Shown piece after piece: positions 54,770-63,864 of a stretch of 64,000 bases of DNA. This stretch comes from Oxalobacteraceae bacterium (lineage in GTDB: Bacteria > Pseudomonadota > Gammaproteobacteria > Burkholderiales > Burkholderiaceae_D), in assembly GCA_025352145.1 (NCBI GenBank), contig JANXTY010000048.1, forward strand, positions 16,305 through 80,304, given 5' to 3'. The first letter of the stretch is position 1; each line of letters opens with the position of its first letter. Both the position numbers and the translations under genes were made by a program. Under the pieces are notes generated by a model that was not told where the DNA came from, searched no databases, and saw only the letters and a list, made by a program, of their open reading frames with translations.

Positions 54770-55984
54770 TCAGATTTTGGCAGTCGTCATCGTAGCGCTG
54801 CCCCAGGTGGTGCGCCAGCGTTTTTTGACCGAGGTCAATCCAATGAGGGCGATCACCGCCAACGAGGCAAAGATGGTCAAGCCTATTTGATAACTGCCTG
54901 TCATTTGCTTTGAAATCCCCAAGCTGGAAGCAAGATAAAAACCGCCAATGCCACCCGCCATGCCAACCAGCCCCGTCATAACGCCGATTTCTTTGCGAAA
55001 GCGTTGCGGCACTAGTTGGAACACGGCGCCATTACCCGTGCCCAAGGCCAGCATGGCGATCACGAATACGATCATGGCTGACGTTTTCGATTGCATGCCA
55101 GTACTGGCAACGAACAGTGCTGCGGCAGCGCAAATATACATAATGGAGAGTGTTTTGATACCGCCAATCCGGTCAGCCAAGCGGCCACCGAGTGGGCGTA
55201 CCAGTGATCCGGCAAATACACAGCCGGCGGTCATGTAGCCCGCAATGACCGGCGGTACCTGATACTGGCCATTAAAATAAATCGTGAGTGAGGATGCCAA
55301 GCCGGAGAAGCCGCCGAAAGTGACGCTATAGAAGAACATGAACCACCATGCATCTTTATCTTTGAGTACGTGCAGATATTCTGGCAGTGATTTCGGCGGT
55401 GGTGCGGAAGGCGCATCCTTGGCCATCGTTATGTACACCAGGAAGGCGATACCGAGTGGGATCAGGCATAAGCCGAACACGTTTTTCCAGCCGAACATCA
55501 GTGCTAGCGTAGGGGCGAATAAAGCTGCGAATACCGTGCCGGAATTACCAGCGCCAGCGATACCGAGCGCAGTGCCTTGATGTTCTGGCGGATACCAGCG
55601 CGATGCCAGTGGCAGCGCGACGGCGAAAGCAGCGCCAGCCATGCCCAGCAGAGAGCCGAGTACCAGCATGTCTTGGTAGTTATTAAGACTACCTTGCCAA
55701 GCCCAAAGCAAGCCAAGCATGACGATGATTTGCCCCACTATGCCGGCTTTTTTAGGCTTGAGATGATCGACCAGTACACCCATGACGATACGCAGCAAGG
55801 CGCCGGCAAGTAGGGGCGTGGCTACCATCAACCCTTTTTGAGCTGCCGACAAGCCGAGGTCTTTTGAGATCTGTACAGCGAGGGGGCCAAGAAGAACCCA
55901 CACCATAAAGCTCAGGTCGAAGTAGAAGAAAGCAGCGAACAGGGTGGGTGTGTGCCCGGCTTTCCAGAAGGAGGTTTTTTCCAT
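54770..55984 (-). CDS. NarK-type nitrate/nitrite MFS transporter
   Basis: About 404 residues and twelve hydrophobic segments. The NarK/NasA signature pattern is seen in FYFDLSFMVWVLLG, GMAGAAFAVALPLASRWYPPEHQG and GAGNSGTVFAALFAP. The start at 55984 is chosen because the frame before it is leader sequence holding a sigma-54 promoter, and because MEKTSFWKAGHTPT is the usual N-terminus. It brings nitrate in for the reductase encoded to the right. The kinase-phosphatase fusion follows in the same operon. Confidence 0.92.
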   Translation of the reverse strand: MEKTSFWKAGHTPTLFAAFFYFDLSFMVWVLLGPLAVQISKDLGLSAAQKGLMVATPLLAGALLRIVMGVLVDHLKPKKAGIVGQIIVMLGLLWAWQGSLNNYQDMLVLGSLLGMAGAAFAVALPLASRWYPPEHQGTALGIAGAGNSGTVFAALFAPTLALMFGWKNVFGLCLIPLGIAFLVYITMAKDAPSAPPPKSLPEYLHVLKDKDAWWFMFFYSVTFGGFSGLASSLTIYFNGQYQVPPVIAGYMTAGCVFAGSLVRPLGGRLADRIGGIKTLSIMYICAAAALFVASTGMQSKTSAMIVFVIAMLALGTGNGAVFQLVPQRFRKEIGVMTGLVGMAGGIGGFYLASSLGISKQMTGSYQIGLTIFASLAVIALIGLTSVKKRWRTTWGSATMTTAKI

Positions 55985-56022
55985 GATGATCCGATAAATG
56001 TGATTGGTACTGCGCACCCTAA

Positions 56023-56038
56023 TGCAAGCGTCGTGCCA
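56023..56038 (-). promoter_or_regulatory. Sigma-54 promoter of narK
   Basis: Minus-strand TGGCACGACGCTTGCA is a full match to TGGCAC-N5-TTGCA. The transcript would start near 56011, about 27 nt before the narK start codon. Confidence 0.9.
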
Positions 56039-56087
56039 TCGGCTGTATTGGACATGGGCAATAGCATGTGCAATAAGAGAAGAAATG

Positions 56088-56150
56088 CACCATAAATGTT
56101 TTTTCCAGGTAGCACCAAAGCAGTGTGGTGTGCCCACAAAAAGCGCAAAG
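56088..56150. promoter_or_regulatory. NtrC-type enhancer repeat, copy 1
   Basis: A 63-bp unit holding AGCACCAAAGCAGTGTG (56111-56127), an NtrC-like GCACC-N5-AGTGT site, and ending AAAAAGCGCAAAG. It duplicates 56210-56271. Closest promoter is narK, about 90 bp away. Confidence 0.7.
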
Positions 56151-56209
56151 GATTAAATTTTTACTATATAAATTAGGGGGATCAATTTTGTGCGGATCAA
56201 CCGTGGGCT

Positions 56210-56271
56210 CACCAAAAATGTTTTTGTGCGCAGCACCAAATTAGTGCGATGCGCCCGGAAAAAGCGCAAAG
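56210..56271. promoter_or_regulatory. NtrC-type enhancer repeat, copy 2
   Basis: 62 bp with AGCACCAAATTAGTGCG (56232-56248), a good NtrC-like palindrome, and the same AAAAAGCGCAAAG end as copy 1. It lies about 65 bp before the nirB promoter. Copies 1 and 2 have the same orientation and are 122 bp apart. Confidence 0.75.
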
Positions 56272-56296
56272 CTCCTGCCTTAGCCCCCAAAATCGC

Positions 56297-56312
56297 TGGC
56301 ACCCCTTTTGCT
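56297..56312 (+). promoter_or_regulatory. Sigma-54 promoter of nirB
   Basis: TGGCACCCCTTTTGCT is a full match to the -24/-12 consensus. Transcription would start near 56324, with a leader of about 23 nt containing GGAGG before the nirB ATG. Confidence 0.92.
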
Positions 56313-56346
56313 TAGATAGAATCTAGAACACACGACGGAGGCAGTA

Positions 56347-58785
56347 ATGAAGAAAATGAAGTTGGTAATGGTAGGAAACGGGATGGCGGGCGTACGTACG
56401 CTGGAAGAGCTGCGCAAGATTTCCCCCGATCTGTATGACATTACCGTATTTGGTGCTGAACCTTACGCTAATTACAACCGCATTTTGCTCTCGCCAGTAT
56501 TGGCGGGTGAGCAGACAGTCAAAGAGATCATGTTAAACGATGTTGACTGGTATGAAGAAAATGGTATCACCCTGCATCTCGGTAAAAAAATTATCAAAAT
56601 TGACCGCGTTAAGCGACTCGTGATTGCCGAAGACGGTACTACGGCAGAATATGACCGGCTATTGCTGGCGACGGGTTCCAATCCGTTCATGTTACCAGTG
56701 CCAGGCAAGGATTTGGACGGTGTGATTTCATACCGGGACATCCATGACACCAATGCGATGATCGAGGCGGCGCAGCACTACAAGCACGCGATTGTCATCG
56801 GCGGCGGCTTATTGGGTTTGGAAGCGGCGAATGGCTTGAAGCTGCGTGGCATGGAAGTGTCGGTCGTGCACTTGCCGGGCTGGTTGATGGAGCGTCAGCT
56901 TGATCCCGTCGCTGGAAAAATGCTGCAAAAATCGCTGGAAGATCGCGGCCTCAAATTCCTGCTGGAAAAAAATACCAAGGCGTTGATCGGCGATGAAAAT
57001 GGCCGCGTCAAAGCGATCCAGTTTGCCGATGGCACAGAGGTTCCGGCACAGCTAGTGGTGATGGCCGTGGGGATTCGGCCCAATACTGCGCTGGCAGAAT
57101 CGTGCGGGCTGCATTGCAATCGCGGCATTGTCGTCAACGACACCATGCAAACCTACGATCCTCGCATTTACTCGGTGGGCGAGTGCGTGAGCCACCGTGG
57201 TATTGCCTATGGCCTGGTTGCGCCGTTGTTTGAAATGGCGAAAGTATGTGCCAATCATTTGGCTAACTACGGCATTGGTTTATACAAAGGATCGGTCACA
57301 TCGACCAAGCTCAAAGTAACCGGTATTGATTTGTTTTCTGCGGGTGAATTCATGGGTGGAGAAGGTACCGAAGAAATCGTGTTGTCAGATCCCAAAGGGG
57401 GCGTCTACAAACGTTTGGTGCTTAAAGGCGACAAGCTGGTCGGTGCTTGCCTGTACGGTGATACGGTCGATGGTAGCTGGTATTTCAAGCTTTTGCGTGA
57501 AGGCACGCCGATCAACGAAATTCGGGATACGTTGGTTTTTGGCGAAGCCAATACCGGACGTCCCGGCGATGTGGGTCACGAAGGGTTCACGATGGCTGCT
57601 TCCATGCCCGACACTGCCGAAGTGTGCGGTTGCAACGGCGTGTGTAAAGGCACGATTGTTAAGTCGATCAAGGAAAAAGGTTTGTTTACGCTGGAAGATG
57701 TGCGCAAACATACCAAGGCATCGGCATCGTGCGGTTCGTGTACCGGCCTGGTTGAGCAGATTCTGGCATTTACTGCGGGCGGTGACTATTCCGTGTCCAC
57801 TAAGGCCAAGCCGATGTGCGGCTGTACCGATCACACGCATCAGGAAGTACGCGATGCGATTCGTGCCGAAAAGCTGCTGAGTATTCCGAAGGTGATGGAG
57901 TTCCTGTCATGGCGCACGCCGAATGGTTGCGCTTCCTGCCGTCCGGCACTTAACTACTACCTCATTTCCACATGGCCGCACGAAGCCAAGGACGATCCGC
58001 AATCGCGCTACATCAATGAGCGCTCGCACGCCAACATCCAGAAAGATGGTACGTATTCCGTGATTCCCCGCATGTGGGGTGGAGAAACTTCTTCTAGTGA
58101 GCTGCGCCGTATTGCTGATGTAGTCGATAAATACAAGATACCAACGGTGAAAGTGACGGGCGGTCAGCGCGTCGATTTGCTCGGTGTGAAAAAAGAAGAT
58201 CTTCCCGGTGTATGGCATGACCTTGGCATGCCGAGCGGTCTGGCTTATGCCAAAGGTTTGCGTACCGTGAAAACCTGCGTCGGTAGCGAGTGGTGCCGTT
58301 TCGGTACGCAAGACTCAACTCTGATGGGACAACAGCTTGAACACGAACTTAAGCTGATGTACTCACCGCACAAGGTTAAGCTGGCGGTCTCCGGTTGTCC
58401 GCGTAATTGCGCGGAAGCCGGCATCAAAGACGTAGGTGTGATCGGTGTTGATTCTGGTTGGGAAATTTATGTTGGCGGTAACGGCGGCATCAAAACTGAA
58501 GTCGCCCAATTTTTCGTCAAGCTCAAAACGCATGAAGAAGTCTTGGAATATTGCGGCGCTTTTCTGCAACTATATCGCGAAGAAGGTTGGTATCTGGAGC
58601 GTACTGTTCATTATCTGGGCCGAGTGGGATTGGATCACGCCAAGAAAGCGGTAGTGGAAGACCATGAAAATCGTCGCGCCCTATATGCGCGTTTGCTGAA
58701 TGCGCTTGAAGGCGAGCCGGATCCTTGGCATCAAGCCGAACAGGCGATGGTCGATACAAGACAGTTCACGCCATTGACGGTATAA
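56347..58785 (+). CDS. nirB: Nitrite reductase [NAD(P)H] large subunit
   Basis: An 812-residue assimilatory nitrite reductase subunit that reduces nitrite to ammonium. The N-terminal FAD/NADH module has MVGNGMAGVRTLEEL and VIGGGLLGLEAA. A [2Fe-2S] region follows (CGCNGVCKG and CGSCTG). The C-terminal sulfite/nitrite reductase domain holds TCVGSEWCRFGTQD and GCPRNCAEAGIKD, which bind the siroheme and [4Fe-4S] cluster. GGAGG precedes the start. It is the first gene of the rightward assimilation operon, followed by nirD after 16 bp. Confidence 0.97.
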   Translation: MKKMKLVMVGNGMAGVRTLEELRKISPDLYDITVFGAEPYANYNRILLSPVLAGEQTVKEIMLNDVDWYEENGITLHLGKKIIKIDRVKRLVIAEDGTTAEYDRLLLATGSNPFMLPVPGKDLDGVISYRDIHDTNAMIEAAQHYKHAIVIGGGLLGLEAANGLKLRGMEVSVVHLPGWLMERQLDPVAGKMLQKSLEDRGLKFLLEKNTKALIGDENGRVKAIQFADGTEVPAQLVVMAVGIRPNTALAESCGLHCNRGIVVNDTMQTYDPRIYSVGECVSHRGIAYGLVAPLFEMAKVCANHLANYGIGLYKGSVTSTKLKVTGIDLFSAGEFMGGEGTEEIVLSDPKGGVYKRLVLKGDKLVGACLYGDTVDGSWYFKLLREGTPINEIRDTLVFGEANTGRPGDVGHEGFTMAASMPDTAEVCGCNGVCKGTIVKSIKEKGLFTLEDVRKHTKASASCGSCTGLVEQILAFTAGGDYSVSTKAKPMCGCTDHTHQEVRDAIRAEKLLSIPKVMEFLSWRTPNGCASCRPALNYYLISTWPHEAKDDPQSRYINERSHANIQKDGTYSVIPRMWGGETSSSELRRIADVVDKYKIPTVKVTGGQRVDLLGVKKEDLPGVWHDLGMPSGLAYAKGLRTVKTCVGSEWCRFGTQDSTLMGQQLEHELKLMYSPHKVKLAVSGCPRNCAEAGIKDVGVIGVDSGWEIYVGGNGGIKTEVAQFFVKLKTHEEVLEYCGAFLQLYREEGWYLERTVHYLGRVGLDHAKKAVVEDHENRRALYARLLNALEGEPDPWHQAEQAMVDTRQFTPLTV

Positions 58786-58801
58786 CGAGAAAGAAAAATA
58801 T

Positions 58802-59167
58802 ATGACACAAGAGTGGAAATTAATTTGTGAGGTTGGTGACATTCCCGTGTTGGGATCGCGCATAGTGCAGCGTGGCGGGGATGCTCAGGGCAAGGTTGAT
58901 GTGGCGGTATTTCGTAATGGCGAAGACAAAATCTTTGCTTTATTAGACCGCTGTCCGCATAAGGGTGGTCCACTGTCCCAAGGCATTGTTTTCGGCGAAA
59001 AAGTGGCATGTCCGCTGCATAACTGGAACATTGAGTTGCAAAGCGGTTGTGCGATTGCACCGGACGTTGGTTGCACTAAGCCGTTCAGTGTCAAATGTGA
59101 TGCAGGCAAGGTTTATCTTGATATGAATGAGCTGAATGCGCCAGATAGTCCCCTTGAGATGGCGTAG
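58802..59167 (+). CDS. nirD: Nitrite reductase small subunit NirD
   Basis: A 121-residue Rieske-type partner of NirB. CPHKGGPL and CPLHNWNIEL give the CxH/CxxH-type pattern in this family. It has no membrane segment, so it is cytoplasmic with NirB. A 263-bp gap containing a palindromic repeat follows before the reductase gene. Confidence 0.94.
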   Translation: MTQEWKLICEVGDIPVLGSRIVQRGGDAQGKVDVAVFRNGEDKIFALLDRCPHKGGPLSQGIVFGEKVACPLHNWNIELQSGCAIAPDVGCTKPFSVKCDAGKVYLDMNELNAPDSPLEMA

Positions 59168-59204
59168 TTTTATAAGATGGATTTGTCGTTTCAGTTGGCT
59201 TGTC

Positions 59205-59224
59205 ATCCCAGCGCACGCTGGGAT
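59205..59224. repeat. REP-like palindrome between nirD and nitrate reductase gene
   Basis: ATCCCAGCG and CGCTGGGAT around CA, preceded by GTC and followed by CCAG. This type of sequence is known as a dispersed repeat in many proteobacteria (its translation gives the familiar WIPACAGMT peptide). It could end the nirBD part of the transcript, with Ts about ten bases later. Confidence 0.7.
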
Positions 59225-59430
59225 CCAGTGGCTTTTTGGATAATCAGAGAACGGTACAAACATTGCTTGAACGAGTTCTAGATAATAGGTCATTGCGACG
59301 ACCAGCCAGGTAGGTCGCACGTAAGCATCCTTTTTTGCTTCGGCCCCTAAAATTACAGAATGCAAGCGAATTTGTTTCTACGTTGGTGTTTGTTCTTCAC
59401 TACATAGCGCTGATTTTCAGCAGGAAAAAT

Positions 59431-61677
59431 ATGCTATTCGGACGAAAAAATCGTAAACCTATCACCATTCCGGTCAAAGCAGTCAAGGAGTGGAAATACG
59501 CCACCTGCAATTATTGCTCAACCGGCTGTGCCATTGAGCTTGGTCTGAACGAAGCGGGAAAAATTGTCACCAGTCGCGGCCATGCCGGTGCCGACGTTAA
59601 TCGTGGCAAGCTCTGTATCAAAGGCTTGCTGGAACATGAGTTGTTCGACTCCCCAGGACGCGGCACGCAACCATTGATGCGTGAAAAAGCGCACCTGCCA
59701 TTTCAGCCCGCCAACTGGGATGCAGCGCTCGATAAAACCGCCGCCAAGATCAAAGAAATTCAAGAAAAATACGGCCGCGATTCGTTTGCCGTGGTCTCGA
59801 CTGGCCAATTGCTGACGGAAGAATTTTATACGCTAGGTAAGTTGGTGCGTGGTCAGATTGGTACCAATAATTACGACGGCAACACGACACTCTGCATGGC
59901 GTCGGCGGTTTCCGGTTATAAGCGCTCGTTCGGGTCGGACGGTCCACCCGGTTGTTATGAGGATTTCGAACATACCCACTGCCTGATGGCCTTCGGCTCT
60001 AATCTGCCGGAACAGCACCCGGTCATTTACTGGCGTTTGAAAGAGGCGATGGAGAAACGCAAGTTTCCCCTGATCGTGGTTGATCCGCGCGTGACCATGC
60101 TGGCGCAGTTTGCCGACATCCATTTGCCGATTACGCCGGGCACCGACACCGTGTTGATCAACGCGATGATGTTCGTGATTTTCAAAGAAGGTTTGGAGGA
60201 TAAAGAATACATTGCCAAGTACACCAATGGCATCGATGAACTGCGCGCACTGGTAGCTGATTACGATCCGAAGACGGCGCAGCATATCTGTGGCATCGAT
60301 GAAGATCGCATCCGCACCGTGGCGCGTATCTACGCCAAAGCGCCGCGCGCGATGAGTATCTGGACTATGGGCATTAATCAGTCCACGCACGGTTCTGATG
60401 GCGTGGTCAACATCAACAACCTCAATTTGGTGACTGGCAATATCGGCGTCCCCGGTGGCACCAGCCTGTCGATTACCGGCCAGTGCAACGCCATGGGTAC
60501 ACGCGAATGGTCATCCTGCTCCGGCTTGCCTGGTTATCGCGCTCTAGAGAAAGAAAAAGATCGCAAACACATTGCCGATTTTTGGGGTATCGACGAGAGT
60601 TTCTTCCCACCTGCGCGTGGTTTGGCGCAGACGGATATTTTTCCTGCCATTGAAACGGGGGAGATCAAAGGCTTGTGGCTGGTTGCCACCAATCCGATGA
60701 CCTCCATGCCCAATCAGCCTCGCATTCGCAAGGCGATGGAAAACCTGGAATTTCTGGTGGTTCAAGACGTATATGAAGATGTGGAAACCAATCAATATGC
60801 GCATGTATTTTTGCCCGCGGCGGTATGGGCCGAAAAAGAAGGTTGCCATACCAATACCGAGCGCCGCGTCAGCCTGACACGCAATGCCTTGCCAGCCTAT
60901 GCCGATTCCAAGCCGGATTTCTGGATTTTCAATGAAATGTCCAAGCGTTTCCAGGACCGCAACCAGATTCATTTTCCGGCTACGCCGGAGGGGGCTTTTG
61001 AGGAAATGAAAGTCCTCTCGAAAGGCGTTGGGCGCACGCTCGATATTTCCGGCATGAGCTATGACCGGATCGAAGCGGCACGGGGTATTCAATGGCCGTA
61101 TAGCGAAGAGCAGGCCAGGCTTGATGAAGCAGAAGTGGGGCAGGTTAAGCCATTCGACATGAGCAAGCGCCAGGATTTTTTGGGCAATCCACGTCTGTAT
61201 ACCGAAGGCGTATTTCAGACTTACGATGGACGCGCCAGCTTGATTCCTGTGCGCTTTGTGAACAACAACGAATGCCCGGATACGGAGTATCCGTTCTGGC
61301 TCAATTCCGGTCGGGTAGTCGAGCATTTCCACACCCGCACCCGTACCGGCAAGATTGGCAACTGCAATAAGTTCAGCCCCACGCCATATATGGAAATGAA
61401 TCCTGATGCTGCTGAGGAATTGGGTGTCGAACATCAGAGCTATGTTCGTTTGGTGAGTCGTCGGGGCGATGCAGTCGTGATGGTGCAATTAACGCATCGA
61501 GTGGGGCGCGACATGGTGTTTATTCCTTTCCATTTTCATGATTGCGTCAATCGCCTGACCTTGGGTTTACTTGACCCGTATTCGCGCCAGCCAGCCTTTA
61601 AACAAAACGCCGTGCGCGTCGAGAAGGTGGATCAGCTAGAAGCCGCTCGTTTGAACGCTGAACGCCGTGCGTTTTAA
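59431..61677 (+). CDS. Assimilatory nitrate reductase catalytic subunit (molybdopterin)
   Basis: A Mo-bis-MGD oxidoreductase of about 748 residues. The N-terminal [4Fe-4S] site is CNYCSTGCAIEL with a further Cys in GKLCIKG. WTMGINQSTHGSDGVVNINNLN and LTGNIGVPGG-like segments are typical of NasA/NarB nitrate reductases. There is no Tat signal, so the enzyme should be cytoplasmic, and the C-terminal cysteine-rich extension of some NasA proteins is absent. The start at 59431 is chosen because AGGA lies six bases upstream; the frame is open 32 codons further. Confidence 0.92.
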   Translation: MLFGRKNRKPITIPVKAVKEWKYATCNYCSTGCAIELGLNEAGKIVTSRGHAGADVNRGKLCIKGLLEHELFDSPGRGTQPLMREKAHLPFQPANWDAALDKTAAKIKEIQEKYGRDSFAVVSTGQLLTEEFYTLGKLVRGQIGTNNYDGNTTLCMASAVSGYKRSFGSDGPPGCYEDFEHTHCLMAFGSNLPEQHPVIYWRLKEAMEKRKFPLIVVDPRVTMLAQFADIHLPITPGTDTVLINAMMFVIFKEGLEDKEYIAKYTNGIDELRALVADYDPKTAQHICGIDEDRIRTVARIYAKAPRAMSIWTMGINQSTHGSDGVVNINNLNLVTGNIGVPGGTSLSITGQCNAMGTREWSSCSGLPGYRALEKEKDRKHIADFWGIDESFFPPARGLAQTDIFPAIETGEIKGLWLVATNPMTSMPNQPRIRKAMENLEFLVVQDVYEDVETNQYAHVFLPAAVWAEKEGCHTNTERRVSLTRNALPAYADSKPDFWIFNEMSKRFQDRNQIHFPATPEGAFEEMKVLSKGVGRTLDISGMSYDRIEAARGIQWPYSEEQARLDEAEVGQVKPFDMSKRQDFLGNPRLYTEGVFQTYDGRASLIPVRFVNNNECPDTEYPFWLNSGRVVEHFHTRTRTGKIGNCNKFSPTPYMEMNPDAAEELGVEHQSYVRLVSRRGDAVVMVQLTHRVGRDMVFIPFHFHDCVNRLTLGLLDPYSRQPAFKQNAVRVEKVDQLEAARLNAERRAF

Positions 61678-61722
61678 CGAATTTTAAAGAACGGGCTTTC
61701 AAAAAATGATTGGGACGAAAAA

Positions 61723-63699
61723 ATGTTAGTAGAAAACCGGTCTGAAGAGGCAGCACAATCTGCGCCAGACGAAGTCAAAAAAATCCCTAGCGCAGACAGC
61801 ACAATTTGGGAAATGCGTACTGAAGAACGCGCTTATGCCTTCCTCGATGACAAAGTCGTGCAAGACAAAAATCGTTACGGACAAAAAATCGATTTAATCG
61901 AGTTGTGCGAGAACAAAGAGCCGGTCGGACGCTCGATGCACATTAATGAAAATCCAGCGGTAGGCAGCAACCCTAACCGCAACAAGCAGCATGGATTTTT
62001 CTTTACCGCCGACAACTGCATCGGCTGTCACGCGTGCGAGGCGGCATGCAGCGAGAAAAACGAAAACCCGCCGCACCTGGCTTTCCGCTCGGTCGGCTAC
62101 GTCGAAGGCGGCAGCTTTCCCGACTATAAACGCATGAACATTTCGATGGCATGCAATCATTGCGACGATCCGGTATGCCTGAAAGGTTGTCCGACCCGAG
62201 CCTACACCAAGCACGTGGAATACGGCGCAGTCTTGCAAGATCCCGAAACTTGTTTCGGCTGTGGATATTGCACCTGGGTCTGCCCATACAATGCACCGCA
62301 ACTCGACCCGGTCAAAGGCCAGGTCTCGAAATGCAATATGTGTGTGGACCGTCTCGAAATTGGCCTCAAGCCTGCTTGCGTTTCGGCCTGCGTCGGCAAT
62401 GCCTTGGATTTCGGCGTGATCGAAAATATCCCTAAGAATCGTGAACAGGCGCGGGTAGAAATTCCGGGATTTCCTTCCCCCGAAATTACGCAACCGAATA
62501 TTCGCTTCCAGCAAATCAAATGGATGCCGAACGAAATGAAGCGAACTGATTCGATGCCGGTGAAATATCACAAAGACGAAGCAGGTCGCTTCCGTCCGGC
62601 GATCGATCAGAAAAATGGACAGGCCAAGCATTGGAATGTGGCGCGTTTAAGCTCGCGCGAAAATCCGCTGGTACTCTTTACGTTGACCGCGCAAGCTGCG
62701 GCTGGCGCTTTTGCCTTGGCGTTTCTGGCCGCACAATTCGGTATCGGCGAGTTCGTTTTCTTTGCGCAATCCATGGTGTATGCACCGCTCTCGTTATTGT
62801 GTTTCATGATGGTCGCTTTTGGTTTGTTCATGTCCACCATGCACTTGGGGAAACCGAAGCGCTTCTATCGCGGCTTCAACAATCTGCGCCATTCACCGGT
62901 ATCGCGGGAGGGTTTGGGCATTGCTATATTCATGGCTGGAATGGGCTTGCATATTCTGTTCAGCTTGCCCGGTAATAGTCTATTTCAGCCGATGTTCAGT
63001 CGCTTGTTCGGACACGATATCTCCAGCTTGATTGGTCCTGAAACAGCGGTGCGTTACGCTGCCGTCATGGGCTATATAGCGGTGCTGGCAAGCGTGGTGG
63101 GTTTGTATTATATGAACCGATGCTACCGCATCAAAGCGCGCCCGTTCTGGGATCATTGGCAGGTCGGTACGGCGTTTTCCGGCAGCATGTTTTCTCTTGG
63201 CGCACTAGTCGTCGGTGCTGTGATCATTCCAACATTGGCTTGGTTTGGTATCAGTTTTCAGATGACGTTATTGGTTTGTGGTGGCTTGCTTTGTCTGGGT
63301 ATGGCAATCGAAGGCATCGGCCACATAGCCCATGCCCGCAGTATGGGCCATGCCGAACATGAGGGCGGTGCGTCGTATTACGTTCAATCGACTACCTTCG
63401 GTAAAACCTACATCTTGCGTAATGTTTTGTTGGGATTAAACATATTGCTCGCCGGTGGTTTGCTGGCAACAACGGCTTTACAGGAAACGGTTAGCCTTTA
63501 CACTCTCGCCGGTTGGTCACTGGTAGGTGCAACCCTGATCGTCACCAGTATCGTCGGCCGCGCATTGTTTTACGTACTGGTGATACCGACTACGATGCCA
63601 GGCGCATTTTTTTGGAAAAACAAAGGCTTCGAGCAACACGCACGCGATATTGGTTTGGCCGACATGCCGCAGGTAGGCGTGGCACCGCTGCGTCATTAA
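61723..63699 (+). CDS. DmsB-DmsC-like fusion: four-cluster ferredoxin plus membrane anchor
   Basis: A 658-residue fusion. Residues about 90-230 hold four cysteine groups (CIGCHACEAAC, CNHCDDPVCLKGC, CFGCGYCTWVC, CNMCVD and CVSAC) for four [4Fe-4S] clusters. From about residue 310 there are roughly eight membrane helices of the DmsC/YnfH anchor type (FALAFLAAQFGIGEFVFF and later segments). It would pass electrons from membrane quinol to the reductase encoded 45 bp upstream. No separate anchor gene is present. Its start has only a weak ribosome site. Confidence 0.88.
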   Translation: MLVENRSEEAAQSAPDEVKKIPSADSTIWEMRTEERAYAFLDDKVVQDKNRYGQKIDLIELCENKEPVGRSMHINENPAVGSNPNRNKQHGFFFTADNCIGCHACEAACSEKNENPPHLAFRSVGYVEGGSFPDYKRMNISMACNHCDDPVCLKGCPTRAYTKHVEYGAVLQDPETCFGCGYCTWVCPYNAPQLDPVKGQVSKCNMCVDRLEIGLKPACVSACVGNALDFGVIENIPKNREQARVEIPGFPSPEITQPNIRFQQIKWMPNEMKRTDSMPVKYHKDEAGRFRPAIDQKNGQAKHWNVARLSSRENPLVLFTLTAQAAAGAFALAFLAAQFGIGEFVFFAQSMVYAPLSLLCFMMVAFGLFMSTMHLGKPKRFYRGFNNLRHSPVSREGLGIAIFMAGMGLHILFSLPGNSLFQPMFSRLFGHDISSLIGPETAVRYAAVMGYIAVLASVVGLYYMNRCYRIKARPFWDHWQVGTAFSGSMFSLGALVVGAVIIPTLAWFGISFQMTLLVCGGLLCLGMAIEGIGHIAHARSMGHAEHEGGASYYVQSTTFGKTYILRNVLLGLNILLAGGLLATTALQETVSLYTLAGWSLVGATLIVTSIVGRALFYVLVIPTTMPGAFFWKNKGFEQHARDIGLADMPQVGVAPLRH

Positions 63700-63732
63700 T
63701 AGCGAATCGGACAAAAACCTATTCGTTGCTGC

Positions 63733-63762
63733 GTAGGGGCACGGCATGCCGTGCCCACCTAC
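63733..63762. repeat. Dispersed palindrome GTAGGGGCAC family, copy 3
   Basis: GTAGGGGCACGGC and the inverted arm GCCGTGCCC-ACCTAC, just after the stop of the ferredoxin/anchor fusion gene. It may act as a terminator or 3'-end stabiliser. Confidence 0.7.
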
Positions 63763-63808
63763 AAACTGGTTCAGCTCCATCCACTTTGTTGTATCCGTAG
63801 ACGCTTCC

Positions 63809-63848
63809 GCGCACCAGCTCGGGTAAAGTTCTACCCACCCTGGTGTGC
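63809..63848. other. Hairpin upstream of intron
   Basis: GCGCACCAG and CTGGTGTGC with an inner GGGTA/TACCC form an interrupted stem with one mismatch. Group II introns of class C often sit just after such stem-loops, but here the distance to the intron start is about 17 bases. Confidence 0.45.
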
Positions 63849-63864
63849 GGACGCACTCTGCCTA

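Larger units (their letters stand above)
55985..56346. other. Divergent narK-nirB control region
   Basis: 362 bp with two sigma-54 promoters pointing outward (56023-56038 left, 56297-56312 right) and two copies of a 62-bp direct repeat carrying NtrC-like sites between them. No gene is present. Confidence 0.8.

Noticed and set aside
56120..56140. Second leftward sigma-54 promoter inside enhancer copy 1
   Set aside because: GGGCAC and TGC are present on the minus strand but their spacing is one base too long; 56023-56038 is the proper match.
58943..59365. 140-codon minus-strand frame across nirD and the following gap
   Set aside because: It is antisense to nirD, and its middle contains WIPACAGMT, the known translation of a REP-like palindrome (59205-59224), so it is not a gene.
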